Positions 44,568 to 53,267 of a stretch of DNA of 64,000 nt are shown here, piece after piece; the first letter of the stretch is position 1, and the number at the start of each line of letters is the position of its first letter. Below the pieces are notes generated by a model, which did not search any database, was not told the origin of the DNA, and was given only the letters and a program-made list of their open reading frames with translations. Source of the stretch: Bacteroidaceae bacterium (GTDB lineage: Bacteria > Bacteroidota > Bacteroidia > Bacteroidales > Bacteroidaceae); NCBI GenBank assembly GCA_030843315.1, contig JAUUPT010000007.1, positions 25,171 to 89,170 on the forward strand, in the 5' to 3' direction. The position numbers and the translations under genes are program-made.

Positions 44568-47303
44568 ATGAAACTATGTCACAAATTTATCGTCTCGGGA
44601 TGTTTCATCTCCCTATGGGCGGGATTTTGCGCGCAGGCACAAGAAGTGCCGGCTGTTGTTCCAGATTCGCTGATTACTATCGGATACACCGTAGGGCGTG
44701 AGAAGAACCTTTCTTCCCTGGTCGAGAAACTTACGGGAAAGCAACTTAAAGTCGATCAGATAACCAATCCTTTGGAGGCCATTTATGGTAAAGTGCCGGG
44801 CCTGACCATGCACCGGGCTGCTAATGGCACGGCGGCACTCGATGCCGTTCGCCTTCGCGGCACCACCTCCCTGACCAGTGGCAACGATCCGTTGATTATC
44901 ATTGACGGGGTATTCGGTGATATTTCAATGCTTACCTCCATCTATCCCACGGATATAGAAAGTTTCACCATCTTGAAAGATGCTTCCGAAACGGCGCAGT
45001 ACGGTTCCCGTGGTGCATCCGGTGTCATCGAGATAACGACTAAAAAAGGAATAAGCGGAAAAACGCGGGTGAGCTATAACGGCAACTTCGGTATTGCCAC
45101 CGCCTATAAAAGCCTCGATATGCTGTCGGCAAACGAGTATCGCAGCGTGGCGCAGCAAGAAGGCATCTCCATCATCGACTTGGGAAACGATACCGATTTC
45201 CAGAAGGAGATACAGCAGACCGGATTACAACAAGACCATCATGTGGCTTTCTATGGCGGCAGAGAAGAATCGAGCTATCGCGTCTCTTTAGGTCTGATGA
45301 GCCGGGAAGGGGTGATAGTCCACGAGAAGCTGACTAACTTTACTTCCAACATGAACATGACTCAAAAGATGTTCGATGGCTTTATCCAGTGTGATATAGG
45401 TATGTTCGGCTCGGTACAGAACAACCGCAATCTGGTGGACGAGCAAAAGACATTCTACTCTGCCGCAGCCTTCAACCCCACCTTCCCCAACCACAAGAAT
45501 GCCGACGGCGCCTGGGACGGAGTGACCAACGCCAGTCAGATTACGAACCCTCTCGCGTGGATGGAGGTGAAGGACAAGGAATCTTCTTCGCATCTCAGTA
45601 CGTATGCCAAGTTGAAGCTGAATTTCACCCCGGATTTGAAGTTGCAGCTTTTCGGTTCCTATTCCTATAATATGGTAGAGAATTCCCAGTACCTGCCTAC
45701 CAGCGTATGGGCACACGGGCAAGCCTACCGCGGTGTACGAAAGTCGGAGTCGATGGTAGGGAATGCGATGCTTACCTATCAGAAACACGTAGAGCGTCAC
45801 TTCATCGACATACTGGCTTTGGCCGAAGTGCAACAGGAAAGATTCACCGGCTTTTACACAACAGTCACCAATTTCAGTTCCGATTTATTCGGTTTCGATA
45901 ATCTGCAAGCGGGCGCCTTGCGTCCTTGGGAAGGTACGAACTCCTATTACGAACGCACCCGCCTGGTTTCCTTCATGGGACGTGCCAACTATACCTATGC
46001 CGACCGCTATATCCTGACCGTGAATGCCCGTGCAGATGCCTCCTCCAAATTCGGAAACAACCATAAGTGGGGATTCTTCCCTTCTGTGTCCGCAGCCTGG
46101 AACGTGACGCAAGAGGAGTTCATGAAGCAGTTCTCCCAGGTGAACAACCTCAAGATCCGTGTAGGATATGGCTTGGCGGGAAATCAGAGTGGAATAGATT
46201 CTTATACCACCCTCCGCCTGGCACAGCCCAACGGAGTGGTGCCGATAGGAAGTTCGCAAGTCGTTTCCCTCACAGAACTGCGCAATACCAATCCCGACCT
46301 GAAGTGGGAAGTGAAGCATAACTTCAATGCCGGCTTCGACCTGGCACTCTTCGGCAACCGCCTGCTGCTTTCTGCCAACTACTACCTTTCCAAAACTACC
46401 GATATGCTCTACACCTATAACGTGAGCGTGCCGCCGTTTACTTACAACACCCTGGTAGCCAACATCGGCTCCATGCGCAACAGCGGTGTGGAGATAGCCG
46501 TAGGCGTAACCCCTCTGAAAACCGAAGATATGGAACTGAATATCAACGCCAACGTTTCGTTCCAGCGTAACAAACTGCTCTCGTTGGGCGGGTTGTATGA
46601 CGGCGAATACATCAGCGCCGCCCAGTACAAAAGCATTTCCAGCCTCGACGGAGCCGGCTTCCACGGTGGTTACAACCACATTGTCTACCAGATCGTAGGC
46701 CAACCCCTCGGCGTCTTCTACCTGCCCCATAGCAACGGACTGGTTTCCGACGGCAACGGCGGCTATAAGTACGAAGTATCCGACCTGAACGGCGGTGGCG
46801 TCAGCCTGGAAGACGGAGAAGACCGCTACATCGCAGGGCAGGCCATGCCGAAAGCGCTTGTCGGTTCCAACATCAGCTTCCGCTATAAGGCCTTCGACCT
46901 CTCTGTGCAGATCAACGGAGCTTTCGGCCACAAGATATACAACGGCACTTCGCTGACTTATATGAATATGGGCATATTCCCCGATTATAATGTGATGCGG
47001 GGCGCCCCGCAGGCCAATATCAAAGACCAGACCGCCACCGACTACTGGCTGGAGCGTGGAGACTACCTTAACTTCGATTATGTGACGGCAGGTTGGAATG
47101 TCCCCCTGCACCGCGCTGCAAAGAAGTACATCCAGAATCTTCGCCTTACTTTCACGGTGAACAACCTTGCCACCATCACCGGCTACTCCGGCGTATCGCC
47201 CATGATCAACAGCTCCACGGTAAACAACACCCTGGGACTGGACGATAAACGGAACTATCCGCTTGCCCGGACTTATACGTTAGGACTAAGTATTAACTTT
47301 TAA
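44568..47303 (+). CDS. SusC-like TonB-dependent glycan/peptide transporter without N-terminal extension domain
   Basis: The 911-residue protein has a signal peptide ending near AQAQE and goes straight to a plug (LEAIYGKVPGLTMHRA, VRLRGTTSLTSGNDPLIIIDGVFG, ILKDASETAQYGSRGASGVI), lacking the carboxypeptidase-like domain that SusC proteins usually carry. The barrel ends RTYTLGLSINF. The ATG at 44568 gives the correct signal peptide. The SusD gene follows by 11 bp. Together they form an uptake pair, with substrate unknown because no glycoside hydrolase or peptidase gene is adjacent. Confidence 0.92.
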   Translation: MKLCHKFIVSGCFISLWAGFCAQAQEVPAVVPDSLITIGYTVGREKNLSSLVEKLTGKQLKVDQITNPLEAIYGKVPGLTMHRAANGTAALDAVRLRGTTSLTSGNDPLIIIDGVFGDISMLTSIYPTDIESFTILKDASETAQYGSRGASGVIEITTKKGISGKTRVSYNGNFGIATAYKSLDMLSANEYRSVAQQEGISIIDLGNDTDFQKEIQQTGLQQDHHVAFYGGREESSYRVSLGLMSREGVIVHEKLTNFTSNMNMTQKMFDGFIQCDIGMFGSVQNNRNLVDEQKTFYSAAAFNPTFPNHKNADGAWDGVTNASQITNPLAWMEVKDKESSSHLSTYAKLKLNFTPDLKLQLFGSYSYNMVENSQYLPTSVWAHGQAYRGVRKSESMVGNAMLTYQKHVERHFIDILALAEVQQERFTGFYTTVTNFSSDLFGFDNLQAGALRPWEGTNSYYERTRLVSFMGRANYTYADRYILTVNARADASSKFGNNHKWGFFPSVSAAWNVTQEEFMKQFSQVNNLKIRVGYGLAGNQSGIDSYTTLRLAQPNGVVPIGSSQVVSLTELRNTNPDLKWEVKHNFNAGFDLALFGNRLLLSANYYLSKTTDMLYTYNVSVPPFTYNTLVANIGSMRNSGVEIAVGVTPLKTEDMELNINANVSFQRNKLLSLGGLYDGEYISAAQYKSISSLDGAGFHGGYNHIVYQIVGQPLGVFYLPHSNGLVSDGNGGYKYEVSDLNGGGVSLEDGEDRYIAGQAMPKALVGSNISFRYKAFDLSVQINGAFGHKIYNGTSLTYMNMGIFPDYNVMRGAPQANIKDQTATDYWLERGDYLNFDYVTAGWNVPLHRAAKKYIQNLRLTFTVNNLATITGYSGVSPMINSSTVNNTLGLDDKRNYPLARTYTLGLSINF

Positions 47304-47314
47304 AGAAGAATATT

Positions 47315-48949
47315 ATGAAGAAGTATCGGATTATATATTGGCTGGCAGCCGTTTGCTGCTTCCCGTTGCTTGTGTCGTGCGATGGTTTCCTGCGCGAAGA
47401 TCCTCGCGACGGCATAGATGAAAGCGATGCCTATCGCACCCTTTCCGACGTGTACTTGAATGCAGTGGCATCCCTTTATAACTATGTAGGCGGATATGCC
47501 GACAGCCAGGGATTGCAGGGAACAGGCCGCGGTGTCTACGACTTGAATACGTTCACCACCGATGAGGCCATCATGCCCACCCGTGGCGGCGACTGGTACG
47601 ACGGCGGTTTCTGGCAAGGACTCTACCTGCACGAGTGGGGAGTGAACAATGATGCCATCCAGGCCACATGGGAGTATCTTTATAAAGTAGTGATGTTGAG
47701 CAATAAGTCGGTGGAGCAGATTCAGAAGTTCCAGGCTACCCACAGCAATCCCGAGTTGCCCGGATATCTGGCGGAAGTACGCGCCATGCGTGCCATGTAC
47801 TATTATTACCTGATGGATTTATTCGGCCGCGTGCCTTTGGTGCTTTCGTCTTCCGTATCTATGGAAGAAGTGGTACAGAAGGAACGGAAAGATATCTTCG
47901 ATTTTGTAGTGAAGGAACTGCAAGAGGCTGCCCCATTGCTTACGGCGGATCACAGCAACCGCCCGGGAGACTATTACGGCCGCATCACCCGTCCGGTGGT
48001 TTACTTCCTGCTTGCCAGGCTGGCACTGAATGCTGAAGTCTACACGGACAATGACTGGACGGACGGAGTGCATCCCGACGGTCGGGATATCTATTTTATG
48101 GTAGATGGCCGGCAACTGAATGCCTGGCAAACGACGGTTGCCTACTGCGACCTGCTCACCGGCATGGGATACCGTCTGGAACCTCAATATGAAGCAAACT
48201 TCGCCGTTTATAATGAGTCGTCGTCAGAGAACATTTTCACTATCCCGATGAACAAGACCTTATACACCAATCAGATGCAATACCTGTTCCGTTCGCGTCA
48301 CTACAATCATGCCAAGGCCTACGGGCTGAGTGGTGAGAATGGTTCCAGCGCCACGGCAGATGCCTTGCGCATATTCGGTTACGGCACTGCCCAAGTCGAT
48401 CCCCGCTTTGACAAATGCTACTTTGCCGGTGTGGTCTGCGATCTGAAAGGAAATGTTATCAGGCTGGACGACGGAACCGTCCTGGAATATCACCCGTGGG
48501 AGGTAGCGGTGGATATCTCGGATACGCCCTACGAAAAGACGGCAGGTGCCCGCATGAAAAAGTATGCCATAGATGTGAATGCGACGAAGGACGGCAAACT
48601 GATGGAAAACGACATTGTCCTGTTTCGCTATGCCGATGTGCTGCTGATGAAGAGTGAGGCAAAGATACGTAACGGCGAGGATGGAGATGAAGAACTGGCA
48701 CAGGTGCGCAGTAGGGTAGGGGCTGCCGCGCGTCCCGCCACTCTGGAGACTTTGCTCGATGAGAGGTTGATGGAATTTGCCTGGGAGGGAGGACGTCGTC
48801 AGGATCTTGTCCGCTATGGGATGTTCACGCGCGGGTATAGCCACCGTAGGCAACTGCCGGGCGAAGAGAGCGGATATACCACCGTATTCCCTATTCCCGG
48901 CAATGTGTTGAAGATGAATAAGCGGTTGGTGCAGAATAAAGGATATTAA
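47315..48949 (+). CDS. SusD/RagB-like surface lipoprotein
   Basis: The 544-residue protein has a lipoprotein signal (LLVSC, C22), an N-terminal SusD-like region (FLREDPRDGI, TTDEAIMPTRGGDWYDGGFWQ), TPR-type helices with EVRAMRAMYYYYLMDLFG, and the C-terminal RagB region LMEFAWEGGRRQDLVRYG. It caps the SusC transporter and binds the ligand on the cell surface. The pair is not part of an evident polysaccharide utilisation locus. Confidence 0.94.
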   Translation: MKKYRIIYWLAAVCCFPLLVSCDGFLREDPRDGIDESDAYRTLSDVYLNAVASLYNYVGGYADSQGLQGTGRGVYDLNTFTTDEAIMPTRGGDWYDGGFWQGLYLHEWGVNNDAIQATWEYLYKVVMLSNKSVEQIQKFQATHSNPELPGYLAEVRAMRAMYYYYLMDLFGRVPLVLSSSVSMEEVVQKERKDIFDFVVKELQEAAPLLTADHSNRPGDYYGRITRPVVYFLLARLALNAEVYTDNDWTDGVHPDGRDIYFMVDGRQLNAWQTTVAYCDLLTGMGYRLEPQYEANFAVYNESSSENIFTIPMNKTLYTNQMQYLFRSRHYNHAKAYGLSGENGSSATADALRIFGYGTAQVDPRFDKCYFAGVVCDLKGNVIRLDDGTVLEYHPWEVAVDISDTPYEKTAGARMKKYAIDVNATKDGKLMENDIVLFRYADVLLMKSEAKIRNGEDGDEELAQVRSRVGAAARPATLETLLDERLMEFAWEGGRRQDLVRYGMFTRGYSHRRQLPGEESGYTTVFPIPGNVLKMNKRLVQNKGY

Positions 48950-48959
48950 ATGGCGATTA

Positions 48960-48989
48960 GTGATTAATCACCAAAAATCATTACCTTTG
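48960..48989 (+). promoter_or_regulatory. lipB promoter with overlapping 12-bp palindrome
   Basis: GTGATTAATCAC (48960-48971) is a perfect palindrome just upstream of TACCTTTG (48982-48989). The box ends 5 bp before the lipB ATG, suggesting a leaderless or nearly leaderless transcript. Confidence 0.5.
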
Positions 48990-48994
48990 CTTTC

Positions 48995-49654
48995 ATGAAA
49001 TTAGAAGTATCAGATTGGGGCGTAATCCCCTACGCCGAAGCATGGACGCGGCAGACGGAATGGTTTGATGCACTGGTGCACGCCAAGCAGACAGGGCAGG
49101 AGTATGTCAATCATATTGTGCTCTGTCAGCACCCGCACGTATATACGCTGGGGCGCAGTGGTAAAGAAGGTAATATGCTCTTGAGTGAAGAACAGTTGCA
49201 AAAGATAGGCGCTACGCTCTATCACATCGACCGTGGCGGAGATATCACCTATCACGGGCCGGGGCAACTGGTGTGCTATCCCATCCTGAACCTCGAAGAA
49301 TTCTCTTTGGGGCTGAAAGAGTACGTCCATCTGCTCGAAGAAGCTGTTATCCGTGTATGTGCATCCTACGGCATCCCTGCCGGACGATTGGAGAAGGCAA
49401 CCGGCGTCTGGCTGGACGGCAATACGTCCCGTGCCCGTAAGGTCTGCGCCATCGGTGTGCGCAGCAGCCATTACGTCACTATGCACGGCTTAGCCCTGAA
49501 TGTGAATACCGATTTACGTTACTTCAGCTATATCCATCCCTGCGGTTTCATCGACAAGGGAGTTACTTCCTTGCAGCAGGAACTGGGGCACCAAGTACCT
49601 GTGGAAGAAGTGCAGGCACGCCTTTGCCAAGAACTCAAAGACTTGCTTTTGTAG
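48995..49654 (+). CDS. lipB: octanoyl-[acyl-carrier-protein]:protein N-octanoyltransferase
   Basis: The 219-residue enzyme moves octanoyl from ACP onto lipoyl domains in the first step of lipoate synthesis. Signature stretches are LGRSGKEGN, RGGDITYHGPGQLV, the catalytic lysine K149 in RKVCAIGVR, and the catalytic cysteine C183 in IHPCGF. It supports GcvH and 2-oxoacid dehydrogenase lipoylation. Single gene between the SusD gene and the recombinase gene. Confidence 0.96.
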   Translation: MKLEVSDWGVIPYAEAWTRQTEWFDALVHAKQTGQEYVNHIVLCQHPHVYTLGRSGKEGNMLLSEEQLQKIGATLYHIDRGGDITYHGPGQLVCYPILNLEEFSLGLKEYVHLLEEAVIRVCASYGIPAGRLEKATGVWLDGNTSRARKVCAIGVRSSHYVTMHGLALNVNTDLRYFSYIHPCGFIDKGVTSLQQELGHQVPVEEVQARLCQELKDLLL

Positions 49655-49711
49655 CTCTCTGAACTTTTTCTCTGAAACATCCTTTTCTTTGTATTTGATA
49701 ACCAGTAACCG

Positions 49712-50719
49712 ATGTCGGTTGCAAATACTAAAGAAAGAATGATGATTAAATCCGAATTGAAAGGTTTCATGGAGTCCGTGATAGCGGAGCTTGAATCCGA
49801 AGGGCGGTATTCCACTGCCCATGTGTATCGTTGTGCGTTGAAGGCTGCCCTTGCTTATGAGGGTGATGGCCTTTGTCTTGAGAACATTACTCCTGCCTGG
49901 CTGTCAGCCTACCAGGAACACCTGCGGACGAATCGGCAGTTGCTGATGAATACCGTTTCCACTTATATGCGTATGCTTCGTGCGGTGTACAACCGTGCTG
50001 TGGATGCGGGTCTTGCCCCTTTTGTTCCCCACTTGTTCAGGTGTGTCTTTACCGGCCGCCAGAAGAACCACCGCCGTGCTTTGGAAGGTAAGGACATGAG
50101 GAAGCTGCTTGCAGAAGAACCCGAAGAACCTGCCACTGCTGAATCAGCCCCTGCTACTGAACCGGAAGTATCCGCCAGCCCTTCGGTCCGGCACGACCTT
50201 CGTTGGGCTCGTGCCTGCCTTGAACTGATGCTGCGCTTCCACGGTTTGTCCTTCGTAGACCTTGCCCACCTTCGTAAGTCCGACCTTCGCGACGGCCATC
50301 TCTATGTCTGCCGCCAGAAAACGGGTGTTCCCCTTTGCATCACCGTCAGCCCCGAAGCCCTCGCCCTGCTCCGCCGCTATGCCCATCCCGACCCCGGTTC
50401 TCCTTACCTGCTCGATATCCTCGACGGTCACCTCTCCGGCAAGGTTGCCTACACCGACTATTGCTGTATGCTTCGGCTGCTCAACCTGCGCCTTTCCCAA
50501 CTCTCCCGCAAGCGCAAGTTAGGGCAGCGCGTCTCTTCCTACTGCGCGCGCCATACCTGGGCTACTGCCGCCAAGTATTGCGGCGTGCCGGTAGAGATTA
50601 TCTCCGAGGCATTGGGGCATAGCTCTATAGCCGTCACGGAAGGATACCTGAAACAATTCGATTGGGATGTGATAGATAAGGCGGATAGGGTAACAATGCG
50701 TTACATCTTCGGTAAGTGA
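49712..50719 (+). CDS. tyrosine recombinase, probable DNA invertase of the adjacent fimbrial switch
   Basis: The 335-residue protein has an N-terminal SAM-like core-binding domain (about 15-120) and a catalytic domain (160-325), joined by an acidic Ala/Glu/Pro-rich linker (135-158). Visible catalytic residues are K203 (RQKTG), R280 and H281 (CARHTWAT), H303 (LGHSS) and the nucleophile Y312 (TEGYL). The first catalytic Arg, normally the R in a TRGMSFVD-like stretch, appears to be H177 (FHGLSFVDL), although R175 is two residues away. It lies immediately before an inverted-repeat segment and the fimbrial operon. ATGs at 49739 and 49742 are alternative starts. Confidence 0.85.
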   Translation: MSVANTKERMMIKSELKGFMESVIAELESEGRYSTAHVYRCALKAALAYEGDGLCLENITPAWLSAYQEHLRTNRQLLMNTVSTYMRMLRAVYNRAVDAGLAPFVPHLFRCVFTGRQKNHRRALEGKDMRKLLAEEPEEPATAESAPATEPEVSASPSVRHDLRWARACLELMLRFHGLSFVDLAHLRKSDLRDGHLYVCRQKTGVPLCITVSPEALALLRRYAHPDPGSPYLLDILDGHLSGKVAYTDYCCMLRLLNLRLSQLSRKRKLGQRVSSYCARHTWATAAKYCGVPVEIISEALGHSSIAVTEGYLKQFDWDVIDKADRVTMRYIFGK

Positions 50720-50770
50720 GAGGAAAAGAAGCAAACAGACAAAATGCTGACCGACAGGTAAATATAAGTT

Positions 50771-50790
50771 CGTTACCTTGTAAGTAACGG
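50771..50790 (+). repeat. left inverted repeat of the fimbrial promoter switch
   Basis: CGTTACCTTGTAAGTAACGG is the exact reverse complement of 51062-51081. It is itself built like a tyrosine-recombinase core site: CGTTAC and GTAACG arms around the 7-bp CTTGTAA. Confidence 0.9.
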
Positions 50791-51061
50791 TATTCTTTAT
50801 AGCCGCAAAAATAGATATAATCCTTGAAAAACAAAACAAATCCCCTCTTTTTTTCTCTTTTTGGGCCCTTGTCCTAAGAAAAGACTTCCTCTTGTCTTGA
50901 ATCGTGGGATTATCACCTTCCTTTAAGGCAAGTTTCTTCCTGCCTCATTCATAATCCGAATGAGGATATGGATTTCCTGCACATACATTCTGTACGTACG
51001 GAAATATAACCGTGTATTGTCCGAACGCTATCGGTTTGGATTGACAATCGTATATACGCTT
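50791..51061. other. invertible promoter segment (271 bp), read here as OFF
   Basis: This noncoding segment lies between exact 20-bp inverted repeats, downstream of a tyrosine recombinase gene and upstream of a fimbrial operon. A full promoter (below) is at its left end on the minus strand, so it points back at the recombinase gene. No TAnnTTTG box was found reading rightward into the fimbrial genes. Inversion would move the promoter to about 51039-51046, some 65 bp before the start at 51111. The segment has no gene of its own. Confidence 0.8.
50806..50835 (-). promoter_or_regulatory. promoter inside the invertible segment
   Basis: Minus-strand TATTTTTG (50806-50813) matches TAnnTTTG. A TTTG box lies 18 bp upstream (about 50832-50835), the expected -33 spacing. 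In the present orientation it transcribes leftward, out of the segment through the left inverted repeat. Confidence 0.75.
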
Positions 51062-51081
51062 CCGTTACTTACAAGGTAACG
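51062..51081 (+). repeat. right inverted repeat of the fimbrial promoter switch
   Basis: CCGTTACTTACAAGGTAACG, the exact reverse complement of the left repeat at 50771-50790, 29 bp before the first fimbrial gene. Confidence 0.9.
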
Positions 51082-51110
51082 GTATAAAAACGACCAACAA
51101 TAAATTAAAT

Positions 51111-51731
51111 ATGCTTACAGAATACCTATTTCTGCAACTGAAAACACGGCCCCGCCTGCTTTGCCTGACAGTGGCTCTGCTTGTTTGCTTTCTGCCACTT
51201 TCGCAGTCTGCCAATGCGCAGCGCCTCGCCATAAAGAGCAACCTTCTTGCAGATGCCATCATATCCCCGAACCTGAGTGTTGAAATGCTTCTGTCCCCCC
51301 GTTGGACTTTGGATCTCTCCGCCCACTGCCAACCCTTCCAACCAAATAGTTCCCGCCACCGTCAGCACTGGCTTCTTCAGCCCGAACTGCGCCGTTGGCT
51401 TTGTAACCCTTTTGCTGGCCACTTCCTGGGTGTTCACCTGCTGGGCGGTAGCTTCGATGTGGGTGGTATCCGCTATCCCTTCGGTGTTTTCCATGAGATG
51501 CGCAACTACTACCATGACGGCTGGCTGGCAGGCTGTGGCATATCCTACGGTTACCACCGGGTGCTTTCCCCACACTGGGGCATCGAGGCAAGCGTCGGAA
51601 TAGGAAGTACCTATATGAAGTATGATCGCTACCAATACGGTAGCAGCGGGGAGAAAGAAACCGGTGCCGAAGAACGTATCTACTTCGGCCCTACAAGGAT
51701 CGCTATCTCGCTGGTATATATGATAAGGTGA
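51111..51731 (+). CDS. DUF3575 protein, first gene of the fimbrial operon
   Basis: The 206-residue protein has a long signal peptide (cleaved near SANAQR) and a beta-rich body with AIKSNLLADAIISPNLSVEMLLSPRWTL in part, the DUF3575 signature, ending in ISLVYMIR. DUF3575 proteins accompany Mfa/Fim-type fimbrial operons in Bacteroidales and are probably outer-membrane or periplasmic accessory proteins. Expression depends on the switch immediately upstream. Confidence 0.82.
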   Translation: MLTEYLFLQLKTRPRLLCLTVALLVCFLPLSQSANAQRLAIKSNLLADAIISPNLSVEMLLSPRWTLDLSAHCQPFQPNSSRHRQHWLLQPELRRWLCNPFAGHFLGVHLLGGSFDVGGIRYPFGVFHEMRNYYHDGWLAGCGISYGYHRVLSPHWGIEASVGIGSTYMKYDRYQYGSSGEKETGAEERIYFGPTRIAISLVYMIR

Positions 51732-51774
51732 TAGTGCAATAACATGATATGAACTTAAATAATATATAAACGAT

Positions 51775-52776
51775 ATGTTGATTGACCGTACGAGTTTTTA
51801 TGTCTTCTTTCTGTTGCTCCTTTTCTGCCTTCCTCTTCGGAGTCAGGATGCCTATAAAGGGCAGATACAGATAACGCACCGCAGTTTCTCTTTGGTTGAA
51901 GGGCGTTTGCAGGTTCAGATGGTGGTGGACTACGAAGGCCTGCGTATGCCTTCTGAGGAATCCGTAACACTGACACCTTTTCTTTCGGCAGGTGAACATA
52001 GCCTTGAACTTCCATCGCTGCTGGTAAACGGCAGCGGTAAGCAACGGGTGTACGAACGTGACGGCGTACTGGCAGGAAAACGAAACAGCAAAGCAACTGC
52101 CTTAACTGCCTCAAATACCTCAAACACCGGTGCCCCTTCCGTTGTACTTGTAAACGACCGTAAGTCTCCCCGGCGCTTCACCTACCGGGTTTCCGTCCCT
52201 TTCCATGACTGGATGACTCGCAGCACTTTGTTCCTTCGCACGGAAGAGTGCGGCTGCAATGGCAAGGAAGCCGGTATCTACGAAGACCGTATCGCTTCCG
52301 ATATCCTGCTTCCCGATGTCGAAGTCCCGGGTTTGGAGAAGGACGTGGATGTCCGTTGCCTTTCCTGGGTGAATTTCCTTCCTGCCCCGTCCGACAGTAT
52401 CTCGCGTGAAATGACAGCCATCGGCAGCAGTGGCATCACTCTAAGCCGTTGGTTCGCCCTTGCTTCTGACTATGTTCCCGGCTCTGCGGAGTTCAACGAC
52501 CTGTACGACCTTGCCGCCCGTCTCTTCCCCAATAGCCCGGAAGCGAATATCAATGCCGCCGCCGTAGCATTGAGCAAGCGCGATACGCGCAAGGCGCGTC
52601 ATTACCTGTCGCGTTTCTCCACGCGTCCCGAAGCCTTCAATGACATGGGCGTGCTCTGTATGCTGGAAGGCAACCGCGAGAAAGCGGAGCTTTACCTGGA
52701 GATGGCAGTTGCCGCGGGAGTGAACCATGCGGGCGAGGTGCTGGAAGAGTTGCGAAGCAGGAGAAACCTTTATTAA
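51775..52776 (+). CDS. DUF3868 protein of the fimbrial operon
   Basis: The 333-residue protein has a signal peptide (LPLRSQ), a beta-rich N-terminal half (DUF3868, LVEGRLQVQMVVDYEGL) with a cysteine pair in EECGCNGKE, and a C-terminal helical half with TPR-like repeats (LYDLAARLFPNSPEANINAAAVALSKRD and DMGVLCMLEGNREKAELYLEMA). It resembles the periplasmic part of OmpA-like fimbrial assembly proteins but lacks an OmpA domain. Follows the DUF3575 gene by 43 bp. Confidence 0.8.
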   Translation: MLIDRTSFYVFFLLLLFCLPLRSQDAYKGQIQITHRSFSLVEGRLQVQMVVDYEGLRMPSEESVTLTPFLSAGEHSLELPSLLVNGSGKQRVYERDGVLAGKRNSKATALTASNTSNTGAPSVVLVNDRKSPRRFTYRVSVPFHDWMTRSTLFLRTEECGCNGKEAGIYEDRIASDILLPDVEVPGLEKDVDVRCLSWVNFLPAPSDSISREMTAIGSSGITLSRWFALASDYVPGSAEFNDLYDLAARLFPNSPEANINAAAVALSKRDTRKARHYLSRFSTRPEAFNDMGVLCMLEGNREKAELYLEMAVAAGVNHAGEVLEELRSRRNLY

Positions 52777-52812
52777 GGTGATAAGGCGTTAAAGTGATAA
52801 GATGGTAAGGTG

Positions 52813-53229
52813 ATGAATGATTCTTTAATCTGTAGGCGGCAGTTCAAGGCCTTGAAGGTGCTGATAATCTGCGTACTTAGCTGGCTGTTTGCGGTGGTGT
52901 TTGCACTGCTTGTGTCTTCGTGTACGAAGGAGCCGGCATCTGAGCCAAAACCGGTGTCCGTTCAAACTCCTGTTCCAATGGGGTTTATGCAGATGGAGAC
53001 GGAAGACATCATGTCGGTTGTCGAACCGCAACCTGCCAATATGGTAAAAAGAGAGATAAAGACAAGGATAAAACCAAAGCTAAAGACGAAACAAAAAACG
53101 CACCGCAAGGTAAAGTTGAAACGCAAGGCAGAAGTACACGGTGAACACCCCGTTACGCCCGCCACCCTGTGCGATGACTTTGAACTGACGGTGAGTCGTG
53201 ATGACTGGACACTGCACATAACACCATAG
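52813..53229 (+). CDS. small lipoprotein with a basic central region, fimbrial operon
   Basis: The 138-residue product has an N-terminal hydrophobic segment ending LLVSSC (C37), suggesting a lipoprotein. The central region (about 75-110) is strongly Lys/Arg-rich, unusual for a secreted protein and possibly suited to binding acidic glycans or nucleic acid. Family not recognised. ATG at 52813; a GTG one codon upstream is possible. Position in the operon supports a fimbrial accessory role. Confidence 0.6.
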   Translation: MNDSLICRRQFKALKVLIICVLSWLFAVVFALLVSSCTKEPASEPKPVSVQTPVPMGFMQMETEDIMSVVEPQPANMVKREIKTRIKPKLKTKQKTHRKVKLKRKAEVHGEHPVTPATLCDDFELTVSRDDWTLHITP

Positions 53230-53267
53230 TGAATTAAGAATAATGACAAACTTAAAATATAGGAATC

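Noticed and set aside
45885..47111. 408-codon open frame on the minus strand
   Set aside because: Antisense shadow of the SusC-like gene.
49712..50719. Phage or conjugative element integrase
   Set aside because: No attachment-site duplication, tRNA target or phage genes adjoin it; the flanking inverted repeats and fimbrial operon fit an invertase better.
50791..51061. Rightward promoter in the current orientation of the invertible segment
   Set aside because: TATCGGTTTG near 51028 resembles TAnnTTTG but has two extra bases; no properly spaced box was found on the plus strand.
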